64,000 nucleotides of DNA from positions 2,108,001-2,172,000 of the forward strand of contig NZ_CP077941.1 of NCBI RefSeq assembly GCF_019722725.1, in the 5' to 3' direction. Below are positions 47,277-59,163 of this stretch, piece by piece (within the stretch, counting starts at the first letter, position 1; each line of letters opens with the position of its first letter). The notes under the pieces were generated by a model. The model saw only the letters and a program-made list of their open reading frames with translations, did not search any database and was not told the origin of the DNA. This stretch comes from Vreelandella profundi. GTDB taxonomy: Bacteria > Pseudomonadota > Gammaproteobacteria > Pseudomonadales > Halomonadaceae. The translations under genes and the position numbers were made by a program.

Positions 47277-48506
47277 TTAGCTCGTGACTAGCGGGCAAAC
47301 ACTTTCTGAAAGCGGCCGGAAGGCTTCTTCTGCAGGAATGGTACGAATGATATGGAAAAGATCATCCTCATCCTGCGACTCTTCAGGCGTCTTAACTTCG
47401 ACTAGATACATGTCATGCACCATGCGGCCATCCTCACGGATGTAGCCATTGGTAGCAAAGATGTCGTTGATGGGCGTATCAGCCATTTGCTGACGCACGG
47501 TTTGTGTATCGTCCGTGCCCGTTGCTGCGATGGCCTCAAGATAATGGCGAGTGCTGGAGTAAAGCCCTGCATGAACCATCGTTGGCATACTGCCCGTGCG
47601 TTCGCGAAAGCGTTCAGCCCAGGCGCGGGTCTCGTCGTTTAAATCGTAATACCACGCTTTGGTAAACTGTAAGCCCTGTGCATTCTCTAGCCCAATACTG
47701 CGCACATCGGTACTAAACAGCACCATTCCGGCTAAAATCTGCCCTGCCTGGGTAATGCCAAACTCGCCAGCCGTTTGCACGGCGTTAATTGTGTCGCCCC
47801 CGGCGTTGTTTAAGGCAATAACATCCGCACCCGAGGCCTGAGCCTGGAGCATAAAAGAAGAGAAATCACTATTGGGGAACGAGTGACGAGCGCTGCCCAC
47901 AATGGTGCCGCCATTTTCTGTGACGACTCTTGTAACATCAGCCTCTAGCGCATGGCCAAACGAGTAATCGGCACTCAGCAGGTACCAGTTTTTATGGCCC
48001 TCGTCGGTAATGGCTTTTGCAGTGCCATTGGACATCGCCCATGTGTCGTAAACCCAATGAATATGATTAGGCGAGCAGTGTTCATTAGTAATAGCTGACG
48101 ACACGGCACCATTGACCAGCCCAAGCTTGTCGGCTTCTTCTAATAGGCCTACCGCAGCCAGGGTGACAGATGATGCCACTAGCCCGGTGACCATATCGAC
48201 ATTACGTTCGTCGATCCACTCACGCACTACGCTTGAGCCAACGTCTGGGCTATTGCGATCATCGGCACTAAATACCACGACATTGGCGCCGTTAACGCTT
48301 CCGCCGATATCTTCAATCGCCATCATGATGGCATCTTCGCCTAGCGGGCCAATAGGGTCGCGGTAAACGCCGGACATATCGGCTAAATAGCCGATTCGTA
48401 TTTCATTATCAGAAATACCTTCAGCAGCAATAGAGTGGGAAGCACTGCTGGCCAGTACAATAGCGCTGGCAAGCGTGGAGACTGCAAAGCGGTGAAATAT
48501 TGGCAT
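47277..48506 (-). CDS. periplasmic branched-chain-type solute-binding protein
   Basis: The 409-residue protein has an N-terminal signal peptide ending near SHSIAA and the type I periplasmic binding fold of the LivJ/UrtA family (IRIGYLADMSGVYRDPIG, then VVFSADDRNSPDVG). No permease or ATPase genes accompany it; it leads the acyl-CoA operon. It may bind the acid or aromatic substrate of the pathway, but this is inferred from position. Confidence 0.86.
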   Translation of the reverse strand: MPIFHRFAVSTLASAIVLASSASHSIAAEGISDNEIRIGYLADMSGVYRDPIGPLGEDAIMMAIEDIGGSVNGANVVVFSADDRNSPDVGSSVVREWIDERNVDMVTGLVASSVTLAAVGLLEEADKLGLVNGAVSSAITNEHCSPNHIHWVYDTWAMSNGTAKAITDEGHKNWYLLSADYSFGHALEADVTRVVTENGGTIVGSARHSFPNSDFSSFMLQAQASGADVIALNNAGGDTINAVQTAGEFGITQAGQILAGMVLFSTDVRSIGLENAQGLQFTKAWYYDLNDETRAWAERFRERTGSMPTMVHAGLYSSTRHYLEAIAATGTDDTQTVRQQMADTPINDIFATNGYIREDGRMVHDMYLVEVKTPEESQDEDDLFHIIRTIPAEEAFRPLSESVCPLVTS

Positions 48507-48730
48507 CGTTATTAGACTCTCTATTGTTGTTATTAAATCAATGGCCGCGGAATTGCCGGTAATACCCTTAGCTCATCCTAGCCGTAAATACCCCGTTGCT
48601 GTTTACCTAACAAGCCAATTTTTTTGCAATTCGTGCCATTCGCGCGCTGTGATCGCTCTCAATACAGCATTAGTCGATGTACGCGCATACCGTTACAATG
48701 GGTGTTTTCGATCTGGCTAAGGAGCAACGT

Positions 48731-49591
48731 TTGGCTACTGCTGACACTGATGCGTTTTTACCCGAAGCACTGCAGTTTCGCCCTAGCGCTCCTTTAATAG
48801 ATATTGGCGCCAACTTAACTCACGAAAGTTTTGGCCGTGACCTGGAGGCGGTTATCCAGCGTGCGCAGGCGGCACAGGTAAGTACAATGATCGTGACCGG
48901 CACTGACCTCGCTCATGCCGAACAGGCCATTGCACTCGCTAAACAACATCCTGGCTTATACGCCACGGCAGGCGTACATCCCCATGATGCCAGCCACTGG
49001 AATGACGATCTTTCGCGCTCTATGGCGGCGCTACATGCCATGCCAGAAGTGGTCGCAGTGGGTGAATGCGGGCTGGATTTCAATCGCAAATTTTCGACGC
49101 CTCAGCAGCAGGAACGTGCCTTTGAAGCTCAGCTGGCACTCGCCGTTGAAAGCGGTTTACCGCTCTTTTTACATGAGCGGGATGCGGGTCAGCGAATGCG
49201 CGAAATATTGCATGCATGGCGAGACGATATCAGCCAGGCGGTAGTGCACTGCTTTACGGCGGATCGCGATACGCTTTTTGGCTATCTCGACCTAGACTTG
49301 CATATAGGTTTAACCGGCTGGATCTGCGATGAGCGACGTGGACACCATCTACGCTCACTGGTTAGCGATATACCGCTGACGCGGTTAATGGTAGAAACTG
49401 ACTGCCCTTACTTGCTGCCACGCAATCTGCCAGCGAAATTAAAAGGCCGTCGACATGAGCCCGCGCTGCTGCCTTGGATAGTGCGCGAGATTGCCCAGTG
49501 GTACGGCATCAGCGAAACAGCGTTAGGCACAGCCACGACCCAAATCGCACAGCGGTTTTTCCGCCTTCCTACGACGCCCTTAGAGGAGTAA
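48731..49591 (+). CDS. tatD: TatD-family metal-dependent hydrolase/DNase
   Basis: The protein shows the TatD metal sites: HPHDAS, GECGLDF, HERDAG, HCFTA and ETDCPYLLP. TatD proteins are magnesium-dependent 3'-5' exonucleases. I placed the start at TTG 48731 (286 residues) because AAGGAG lies seven bases upstream; the open frame reaches an ATG at 48677 without a ribosome site. The next gene starts four bases after its stop, so they are coupled. Confidence 0.88.
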   Translation: MATADTDAFLPEALQFRPSAPLIDIGANLTHESFGRDLEAVIQRAQAAQVSTMIVTGTDLAHAEQAIALAKQHPGLYATAGVHPHDASHWNDDLSRSMAALHAMPEVVAVGECGLDFNRKFSTPQQQERAFEAQLALAVESGLPLFLHERDAGQRMREILHAWRDDISQAVVHCFTADRDTLFGYLDLDLHIGLTGWICDERRGHHLRSLVSDIPLTRLMVETDCPYLLPRNLPAKLKGRRHEPALLPWIVREIAQWYGISETALGTATTQIAQRFFRLPTTPLEE

Positions 49592-49595
49592 TAGC

Positions 49596-50075
49596 GTGTC
49601 TGATTATCCAGGATTTATTGCCATTGAAACGGGTGAAGATGATGGTCTACCGCTAGCCATCGCCTGGTCACTACCCGATGGTCGTGTAAAACAAACGTTG
49701 ATTCAGCCGGATGATAGCTGGATTAAAGAAGACACTAATGCCTTGGGCGCCTATAGCATGGAAGAGCTGGAAAGCCTCGGCGTAAGCCCGCTTGAGGTGA
49801 TTCGCGAGCTTGAAACCGATCACTTTTCCGCCACGCTATATACCAGTGACAACGGAGAGGAGGAAGCGGCGCTTGCGCGTCTATTCGACACCTATGGGCT
49901 AGACCCTTTTGTTGAGCTTGCCCCCGCCTCGGTGCTTTATCCATCGATCACTCCCAGCGAATGGCATCGCCAACGCCGCGAAACCTTTAGCGAACTGGGT
50001 CTGGAGCCGATGCGACCAGAACATGAGCTTGAGGTCATGCTGTCGATGCATCAGCGCCTAACCGACGACGATTAA
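49596..50075 (+). CDS. exonuclease-fold-like protein, probably catalytically degenerate
   Basis: The 159-residue protein begins FIAIETGEDDGLPLAIAWSLPDG and continues with TLIQPDDSW. This is the pattern of a DEDD 3'-5' exonuclease domain (FLDFEASxx-type start), but the first catalytic Asp is replaced by Ala in FIAIE. The later ATLYTSDN keeps an Asp. It may be an inactive relative or an RNA-binding form; the family call is mine by eye. The start is GTG with GAGGAG upstream, four bases after tatD, and its end overlaps epmC by four bases. Confidence 0.6.
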   Translation: MSDYPGFIAIETGEDDGLPLAIAWSLPDGRVKQTLIQPDDSWIKEDTNALGAYSMEELESLGVSPLEVIRELETDHFSATLYTSDNGEEEAALARLFDTYGLDPFVELAPASVLYPSITPSEWHRQRRETFSELGLEPMRPEHELEVMLSMHQRLTDDD

Positions 50076-50656
50076 ACGCTGGCCGCCACGTCCAATTGAT
50101 CTAACACAGCCCGCCCTTCGGCGATGGCGGCCGCTAGCGCTTTCTGGTTAGAGTAAAAGCAGTTAATAGCCACCAGAAAAGCGTTAGCGCGTATAGGCAG
50201 CCCTTCTTTCAAGTAGCTTTGCGCGCGAGACGCAACGCGCGCCATAAATGCGCCTCGATCCACTTCAACATCGCCGCCTAGATTATCGACGCTGATATTA
50301 AACGGGCGACCACAGGCATGCGTAAATATTGATTCAAGCGCCTGTGGCGCAATTTCAGCTTGCTCAAATAATGCCTGCTGCTCGGCATCACGGCCATCAG
50401 GACAGTACCAGTAGCCGTAATCTTCTTGCAGGCGCCGCTGCGAGCCGGCAATACACCAATGGCTGATTTCATGCAGCGCACTGGCAAAATAGCCTCGCGC
50501 AAAAATCACCTGGTTATAAGGTGTTTCATTATTCGCGGGGCGATAAAGAGGCTCATCATCGCCTCGAATCAGGCGTGTTTGATAACGCTGGCCAAAAACA
50601 CCGTCAAATAGCGCGGTAATATCTTCAAGGGTCCAGCGCTCCTCGGCGTGACTCAC
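50072..50656 (-). CDS. epmC: elongation factor P hydroxylase EpmC
   Basis: EpmC hydroxylates the modified lysine of elongation factor P. The 194-residue protein has the family's ALHEISHWCIAG metal site, and the NETPYNQVIFARGYFAS, YCPDGRDAEQQ and NCFYSNQ segments. EpmA and EpmB genes are not in the window. It converges with the 49596 gene. Confidence 0.91.
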   Translation of the reverse strand: MSHAEERWTLEDITALFDGVFGQRYQTRLIRGDDEPLYRPANNETPYNQVIFARGYFASALHEISHWCIAGSQRRLQEDYGYWYCPDGRDAEQQALFEQAEIAPQALESIFTHACGRPFNISVDNLGGDVEVDRGAFMARVASRAQSYLKEGLPIRANAFLVAINCFYSNQKALAAAIAEGRAVLDQLDVAASV

Positions 50657-50794
50657 ATTGACCTCATTTGTCGTTTAATTTCCTGCATTATACCCGCCTG
50701 ATGAACGCCAACTAAATACTAGGCGGCAAGGCTTAGTGATCCCTGCTAATCTATCGCATTTTTATAGCTTAACTCGCCAACCAGGAGCCAACCA

Positions 50795-52213
50795 TTGGGC
50801 GATTTCACTCGACACGTTAAATCAGTGTACTGGCCGGAAACACGCGCCTTGATCTTTTTGGCACTGCCTATTTGTGGTGCTCAGCTGGCTCAGGCGGGTA
50901 TGAGCGTTGTCGATGTCATGATGACGGGACGACATAATGCCACGTCGCTCGCGGCCGTCTCGGTTGGCTCCAGCCTGTGGATGCCGCTAATGCTATTTAT
51001 GACCGGCACCTTGATGGGATTGACGCCGATTGTGGCTCACTTACTCGGTGGCCAGCGACAAACGGCCATTCGTCCGGCAGTCCACCAGGGGCTTTGGGTC
51101 GCCCTGCTGCTAGGTATCGTCGCGGCGTTGCTGCTTTGGTCAGCCGTGATGCCCATATTTGAATTAATGGACGTGCCGCCCGCTGTGGCGCGCGAATCTG
51201 CCGCCTATCTCTCTGCCGTGGCGTTTGGCATGCCTGGAATTGCGCTCTTTCAGGCGCTGAGGGCATTCTCAGATGGTATGAATCACTCTCGCCCGGCACT
51301 GTGGATTAGCCTGGTGGGTTTGAGCGTCAATATTCCCGCCAACTATGTGCTGATTTACGGCGGCGATGGCTTAGTCGAGCTATTCGGCACCTGGATTCCT
51401 GGCACCTTGCAGCAAATACCTGCGCTAGGCGCCTTTGGCTGCGGTATAGCCACGGCGTTCTCAATGTGGACGATGGCGCTGGCAATGGCCTATTACACGC
51501 GTCATGGGCGTACCTATAAAAGCGTGGCTATCTGGCAAGGGCTAACGCTCCCACAGTGGGCAGGCATTCGGGAACTAATCGTCGTAGGTGTCCCCATCGG
51601 AGTGGCTATTTTTGTTGAGGTGACGCTATTCACATTTATTGCGCTATTCATTGCAAGCTTTGGTGAAGTGACCGTGGGCGCCCATCAAATAGCGCTGAGT
51701 TTCACTACTATTTTGTTTATGCTGCCTATGTCGCTGAGCATGGCATTGACCGTACGCGTTGGAAACACGCTCGGCCAGCAGCGCTGGGCGCTCGCCCGAA
51801 AAGTTGCCTGGAACGGGGTTATCATTAGTGTGATCATCGCGGTCATTAACAGCACACTTCTCTGGTTCACGGCGGTACCGGTGATATCACTTTATACGTC
51901 GAATAGTGAGATACAGGCGCTGGCGCTATCTATCATTGCATTGGCGGCTATCTTTCAATTGTCCGACTCGCTGCAGGTTACGCTGGCGGGTGCTTTAAGA
52001 GGCTACAAGGATACGCGTATCGTTATGGTAATCACGGTGCTCTCTTATTGGATTGTCGGCTTAGGCGGCGGTCATTGGCTAGGATCTCAAGGAATTGGTG
52101 ATATGGTCCCGCCGCTTGGGGTTCACGGTTACTGGATCGGCCTAATTGCTGGCTTAAGCACTGCTGCCCTATTGCTCGGCTGGCGGTTACAGCACATCAG
52201 CACTCAGGAGTAA
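50795..52213 (+). CDS. MATE-family multidrug efflux transporter (NorM-like)
   Basis: The 472-residue protein has twelve membrane helices and the MATE pattern (LALPICGAQLAQAGMSVVDVMMTG near the start). MATE pumps expel cationic drugs in exchange for Na+ or H+. The start is TTG at 50795 with AGGAG placed seven bases upstream. The DUF3080 lipoprotein gene begins two bases after the stop. Confidence 0.91.
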   Translation: MGDFTRHVKSVYWPETRALIFLALPICGAQLAQAGMSVVDVMMTGRHNATSLAAVSVGSSLWMPLMLFMTGTLMGLTPIVAHLLGGQRQTAIRPAVHQGLWVALLLGIVAALLLWSAVMPIFELMDVPPAVARESAAYLSAVAFGMPGIALFQALRAFSDGMNHSRPALWISLVGLSVNIPANYVLIYGGDGLVELFGTWIPGTLQQIPALGAFGCGIATAFSMWTMALAMAYYTRHGRTYKSVAIWQGLTLPQWAGIRELIVVGVPIGVAIFVEVTLFTFIALFIASFGEVTVGAHQIALSFTTILFMLPMSLSMALTVRVGNTLGQQRWALARKVAWNGVIISVIIAVINSTLLWFTAVPVISLYTSNSEIQALALSIIALAAIFQLSDSLQVTLAGALRGYKDTRIVMVITVLSYWIVGLGGGHWLGSQGIGDMVPPLGVHGYWIGLIAGLSTAALLLGWRLQHISTQE

Positions 52214-52215
52214 TC

Positions 52216-53223
52216 ATGGCTCGATGGGCGCATGCTTGTCTTACGCTCGCGCTAAGCGCCCTACTGGCTGGCTGTGGCGACAGTCCCGCTGAGCAGCAGT
52301 GGCAGGCCTATCACCAGCAGCTTGCCGCTGATCTTGCACGGGCAGGTATAGACAGGGCAGATATAGACAGGACAGCTCCGGCCAATATTGGCGCGTTTCC
52401 TGATCGCAAAGATCGGCTCATCGATATTCCTGAAACGCGTGACAGCATACTCAACGTTTACGCTTTGCGTGAATGCCAAATCACCTCGCTAATCGCTGCA
52501 CGTAATAATCAGCTTGGCCGGGTGGCGCCCCCTAGCCAGCAGTGGCTATATGAACGAACGCTATGGCAGCGGCTAAGTATCTGCTCCAATAGCGACGTTG
52601 CCGACCAGCTAAGCCTTGAAGATCAAGAGCGACTGCAGCAACTAACCGCAATAAAAACGTCGCAGCTATCTGCCGTTAGCTGGAACGCTATCTTTGACTC
52701 CAGCGAGTGGATAAAAAGCTTTTCGCGCTCAAGCCAGCCGTTAGCCAATGTCGATAAAACGGTTATCGCAGGCCATCTTAAGGCTATCGATTACTTGCAG
52801 CAAATGACCGATCACCAGTTTGATCTCGACTGGCAGCAAAGCTCATCAGCCCTTGAAAACCATCTTAAAACGCTACAAGAACGACCACTGACGGCTGAAA
52901 TTTTGCGGGCGTTGCTACTCGCTACTCAGCGCTTAACCGAAGCCAATACGTTATTAACTCAGCAAAGCGATGAGCCCGTGCACTGTTTAACCCTTTGGAA
53001 TCCTCAGCCACTGGAGGACTTAGCTAACACGGCGCATGAGTGGCTTACAGCGATCAATCGGCTAATCGATGCGCAGCAGGTCGACAAACCGGAGGCAATC
53101 CAACGTTATCAAGTACGCTGGCTTTCGCTGCAAGATCTGAGCGCTCCGTGGCAACAGTTTCAGCAGGTAAGCAGTGAACATATAGCGTTAAGAGCACGTT
53201 TCTCTGCTTGCACTACCAATTAA
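52216..53223 (+). CDS. DUF3080 lipoprotein
   Basis: The 335-residue protein has a lipoprotein signal ending LLAGC (lipidated Cys20) and the DUF3080 motif PDRKDRLIDIPETRDSIL near residue 60, followed by NNQLGRVAPPSQQW. The family is restricted to gammaproteobacteria and of unknown function. It follows the MATE gene by two bases. Confidence 0.85.
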   Translation: MARWAHACLTLALSALLAGCGDSPAEQQWQAYHQQLAADLARAGIDRADIDRTAPANIGAFPDRKDRLIDIPETRDSILNVYALRECQITSLIAARNNQLGRVAPPSQQWLYERTLWQRLSICSNSDVADQLSLEDQERLQQLTAIKTSQLSAVSWNAIFDSSEWIKSFSRSSQPLANVDKTVIAGHLKAIDYLQQMTDHQFDLDWQQSSSALENHLKTLQERPLTAEILRALLLATQRLTEANTLLTQQSDEPVHCLTLWNPQPLEDLANTAHEWLTAINRLIDAQQVDKPEAIQRYQVRWLSLQDLSAPWQQFQQVSSEHIALRARFSACTTN

Positions 53224-53284
53224 ATTGCCCGAACCCTTACCCTTATGAGCAACTTGTGCTATTGGTGAATAGAAGAGGTGAAGA

Positions 53285-53332
53285 ATGCGGCAAGCTAGCC
53301 TGCTTCGCCACTGTCATGACCACGCAGCATAA
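53285..53332 (+). CDS. possible 15-residue leader peptide
   Basis: A short frame MRQASLLRHCHDHAA (with three His and a Cys near its end) has an AGAGGTG ribosome site and ends with TAA directly abutting the GGAGG site of the downstream gene at 53344. Such an arrangement could be a coupled leader or attenuator, or chance. Confidence 0.3.
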   Translation: MRQASLLRHCHDHAA

Positions 53333-53343
53333 GGAGGGACACA

Positions 53344-54039
53344 ATGGGCGCATCCCTGTCACCCCGCTCTGCCCAGGTCATCGACCTGGAAACCGTGCGC
53401 CAACGTCAGCAGGCGCAAAAGTGCTTAGTCCGTTTAGCACCTGAGCTAGATGGCATTGAGATGGTGTATAAGCTCGCTGCGAATCCTGACACCTATTACG
53501 GCATGCCGATTTTAGCCTGGGGGTTAAGAGAAGACGGCAACATTATCGGCCTAGTACCGTGGATGGAAACCTTAGCCGCCTGCCAAGATCTCAACAATGA
53601 AGAAAATGGCTACTTTGTTGGCTACCGTGATCCTGAAACGGAAGAGATTTTCGATGCCCCACCCGATCATAAGTTTCATGAGCTAATGGCGGCAGCGGAA
53701 TACTTCGATTATGAGTCTTCAGGCGACGTCACCCTTATTCAGCAAATCCCGGATACACTAGGCACACACGCTTTGTGTATGAACCACCCAAACTCGCCCT
53801 GGCATATGAAGCCCGTATACGGCTGGCGCCTTTACAGTGACGGCAGTCTTGACGCGCTGCTAGCCGACGAGCAAAAAGCGGTAATGACGCCCATTCTACT
53901 AGGCGACAAGTGCCTATATAGCGCACAGGATCGCCACCAGACCGTTTATTTTTTTCAACGCCATATTGCTAACCGCATATTGGAAGAAGATCCAGCGACG
54001 CTGGATGCTCTCGCCATGATGGTCGTGGCAAGCGATTGA
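53344..54039 (+). CDS. conserved-looking cytoplasmic protein of unknown function
   Basis: The 231-residue protein has no signal peptide or membrane helix. The N-terminus is VIDLETVRQRQQAQK; the middle is rich in aromatic and acidic residues (YYGMPILAWGLREDGNIIGLVPWME). I do not recognise the family. AAGGAGG precedes the ATG. It follows DUF3080 by 120 bases. Confidence 0.72.
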   Translation: MGASLSPRSAQVIDLETVRQRQQAQKCLVRLAPELDGIEMVYKLAANPDTYYGMPILAWGLREDGNIIGLVPWMETLAACQDLNNEENGYFVGYRDPETEEIFDAPPDHKFHELMAAAEYFDYESSGDVTLIQQIPDTLGTHALCMNHPNSPWHMKPVYGWRLYSDGSLDALLADEQKAVMTPILLGDKCLYSAQDRHQTVYFFQRHIANRILEEDPATLDALAMMVVASD

Positions 54040-54119
54040 TAGAGACGCCGCACATTGTCACTAATAGCGAGGCCAGTCGACCTGTGCCTCGCAACTTTCA
54101 ATGATCAGTAAAATGAGAA

Positions 54120-54374
54120 CTATGCCAAGCGTATAAAATACAGGTAGCGGCTCTCAGTTGAGACGTCTTGCTCAAGCAGTTCATGGCCCAGAAACTGACA
54201 GAATTTAGGCACATCACGCGTTGTCGCTGGGTCTGTAGCCACCACTTTAAGAACCTGGCCCGACGCCATATCGCGTACTTTATTATGCATCAACATAATC
54301 GGCTCCGGGCAATATAGCCCAGAGGTGTCTAACAACTCATCATAGCTGGGCAAGTTACCCGTTTTAGTAGCCAT
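54120..54374 (-). CDS. tusA: TusA-family sulfur carrier
   Basis: The protein is 84 residues (ATG at 54374, MATKTGNLPSYDELL). The sulfur-accepting cysteine is in LYCPEPIM near the N-terminus. TusA passes sulfur from cysteine desulfurase to the tRNA thiolation machinery and other pathways. GAGGA lies ahead of the start. Its start codon faces that of the ABM gene with 29 bases between. Confidence 0.9.
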   Translation of the reverse strand: MATKTGNLPSYDELLDTSGLYCPEPIMLMHNKVRDMASGQVLKVVATDPATTRDVPKFCQFLGHELLEQDVSTESRYLYFIRLA

Positions 54375-54403
54375 TGATATCCTCGATGCAGGAAGCAAAG
54401 CGT

Positions 54404-54691
54404 ATGATTAAAATTATCATCGAACGGCGCATTATGCCCGGCCTAGAAGAAGAGTATGAGCAAGCGGCACGGGAGGCCATGCGCGTCTCTTTAGGCGTAA
54501 GGGGCTTTGTCGGTGGCGAAACCCTAGTAGAGCTTGGCCATACCGATCGCCGTTTAATGATTACTAAGTGGCGCGACATTCGTGCTTGGAAAGAGTGGCA
54601 CTCAAGCGATGCGCGTACAATGGCTATGCAGCGTATTTTGCCGCTACTAACCGAAGATGAAACTATCCGTATTTACGAGCCTGGCTATTAA
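54404..54691 (+). CDS. antibiotic biosynthesis monooxygenase (ABM) domain protein
   Basis: The 95-residue protein starts MIKIIIERRIMPGLEEEYEQAAREA, then GFVGGETLVELGHTDRRLMITKWRDIRAWKEWHSS, the ABM dimeric alpha-beta barrel pattern. Members include heme-degrading or quinone monooxygenases and enzymes of unknown role. GGAAG is placed before the ATG. Divergent from tusA. Confidence 0.82.
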   Translation: MIKIIIERRIMPGLEEEYEQAAREAMRVSLGVRGFVGGETLVELGHTDRRLMITKWRDIRAWKEWHSSDARTMAMQRILPLLTEDETIRIYEPGY

Positions 54692-54710
54692 ACTTAAAAG
54701 ACCGCTGGCA

Positions 54711-55778
54711 CTAGCTTCTTAGCCTTACATGCACAGTGACTTCTTCGCGATCATGGTAAAGATGACGACACGTTACCTTAGCACTGACACCCGCTTTTTC
54801 CAGCGACTCTTCCAACGTCGTTAAACAGCGCGTTACTTCATCCCAGCGCTTTTTCATAGGTAGCTTGAGGTTAAAGATTGCCTCTTTACACCACTTACGA
54901 ATTAGCCAGCGCTCAACCATCGCCAGCACGCGTACAGGCTTATCGACAATATCACACACCAACCAGTCTAAACGCTGCGGTGGCTCCCAGGTAAAACCAT
55001 CTTCTTTAAGATGATCAATCTGCCCTGTCCCCATAAGCTGAGGATCCATTGGGCCATTATCAATCGCATACACGTACATGCCGCGCTGCACCAGCTGCCA
55101 AGTCCATCCACCAGGTGCAGCGCCTAAATCAGCGGCCTGCATATGCGGCGCAAGACGCGTCTCCCACTCTTCGCGAGGAATAAATTCGTGCCATGCCTCT
55201 TCTAACTTCAACGTTGAGCGACTAGGCGCACGCGAAGGAAAACGCAGCCGACGAATACCGTTAACAAGCTCACTACGGTTACCCGGAAAGCTCATTGCCA
55301 GCTGCGCTTTATCACCATCGGTCCAAAAAATATGCAGCCGCCTAGCACCCGCACTTCGCCTTAACGCACCACGCTTTTTTAGCAAGCTTTCCAACGGCTT
55401 TTTAAGCGCCTTGATGAGCCCTGCCAGTGCTTTACCGTCGTTAGTGTCCGGCGTCTCATGCCAAATTTCTTCGAAGTTCCAGCCACTGGCTTTGACCTGC
55501 TCCAATATAGCGGTAAGCCGATCATCGCGTGATAGGCTCAGCGCAGGCAGTGCCGCCAGGCTCTGGCGGGCGAAAATCAGTGATTTAAAGGCAGCTTGAC
55601 GGTGCAAATCATTCACCGGCTCGCCATCGATACGCGTTAGGCTTACCCACCCTTCTCCGTAAGATGCCTCACAGGGAACATCGAGCCGTTCTGCGTGATG
55701 TTGCAACTCGGCCAGCGCATCATTCTCAAACCCAGGACGACAGTAAACTAGCCACGAAGTGGGTACTATCTCACTCAC
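54711..55778 (-). CDS. rlmM: 23S rRNA (cytidine(2498)-2'-O)-methyltransferase RlmM
   Basis: RlmM methylates C2498 of 23S rRNA with S-adenosylmethionine. The 355-residue protein is the usual length, with an N-terminal THUMP-like domain and a C-terminal Rossmann domain: AADLGAAPGGWTWQL holds the SAM loop, and WLVCDIVDKP and FNLKLPMKKRW carry the catalytic Asp and Lys. It lies directly downstream of the rrn operon, behind its terminator. Confidence 0.94.
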   Translation of the reverse strand: MSEIVPTSWLVYCRPGFENDALAELQHHAERLDVPCEASYGEGWVSLTRIDGEPVNDLHRQAAFKSLIFARQSLAALPALSLSRDDRLTAILEQVKASGWNFEEIWHETPDTNDGKALAGLIKALKKPLESLLKKRGALRRSAGARRLHIFWTDGDKAQLAMSFPGNRSELVNGIRRLRFPSRAPSRSTLKLEEAWHEFIPREEWETRLAPHMQAADLGAAPGGWTWQLVQRGMYVYAIDNGPMDPQLMGTGQIDHLKEDGFTWEPPQRLDWLVCDIVDKPVRVLAMVERWLIRKWCKEAIFNLKLPMKKRWDEVTRCLTTLEESLEKAGVSAKVTCRHLYHDREEVTVHVRLRS

Positions 55779-55948
55779 CCTTTCACCTCAAACTTAGCAT
55801 ATAGACATGGCGGATTATTTCGAGTCTAAGCGATAACCCTTAGCGGCTGCATCATAGCATTTATGGCAGCGAGGCGGTCGGCAATACGCGCAGCTGTATT
55901 GTTAACGTTTTCTCACAAATTAAAAACAGATCAAAAAAAGAGCAAAAA

Positions 55949-55982
55949 AAATCCCCCGGGGCATAAGCCCTGGGGGATTTTT
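55949..55982 (-). terminator. rrn operon terminator
   Basis: A strong GC stem (AAATCCCCC/GGGGGATTT with an inner extension) follows the 5S gene on the minus strand and ends in a run of eight T. Confidence 0.9.
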
Positions 55983-55990
55983 CATATAAG

Positions 55991-56109
55991 TGCCTGACGA
56001 TGACCTACTCTCGCATGGGGAGACCCCACACTACCATCGGCGCTAAGCGGTTTCACTTCTGAGTTCGACAAGGGATCAGGTGGTTCACGCGTGCTATGGT
56101 CGTCAGGCG
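55991..56109 (-). rRNA. rrf: 5S ribosomal RNA
   Basis: The sequence, read on the minus strand, starts GCCTGACGACCATAGC and ends near GTCATCGTCAGGC; its ends pair as in 5S RNA, and the internal CGAACTCAGAAGTGAAACC is the conserved 5S core. About 119 nt. It lies 163 bases after the 23S gene with no tRNA between. Confidence 0.95.
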
Positions 56110-56272
56110 TAACTGGCTGTATATCATGCTGTTTGTGACTGCTTCATTTTTTTTCGTGCCGCCTGCCTGTCTCATTTTTATGAGTGAGCTTAGCCACACG
56201 CTGCGTATCCGGCTTTTTTGATGCACTTAACATCATTACGTTATCACTGTGAGCCAGACCCCTTGGGTGTTA

Positions 56273-59163
<2,891 letters not shown>

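Noticed and set aside
48677..48730. ATG start for tatD
   Set aside because: No ribosome site precedes it, whereas TTG 48731 has AAGGAG; the first 18 residues also have no match to the family.
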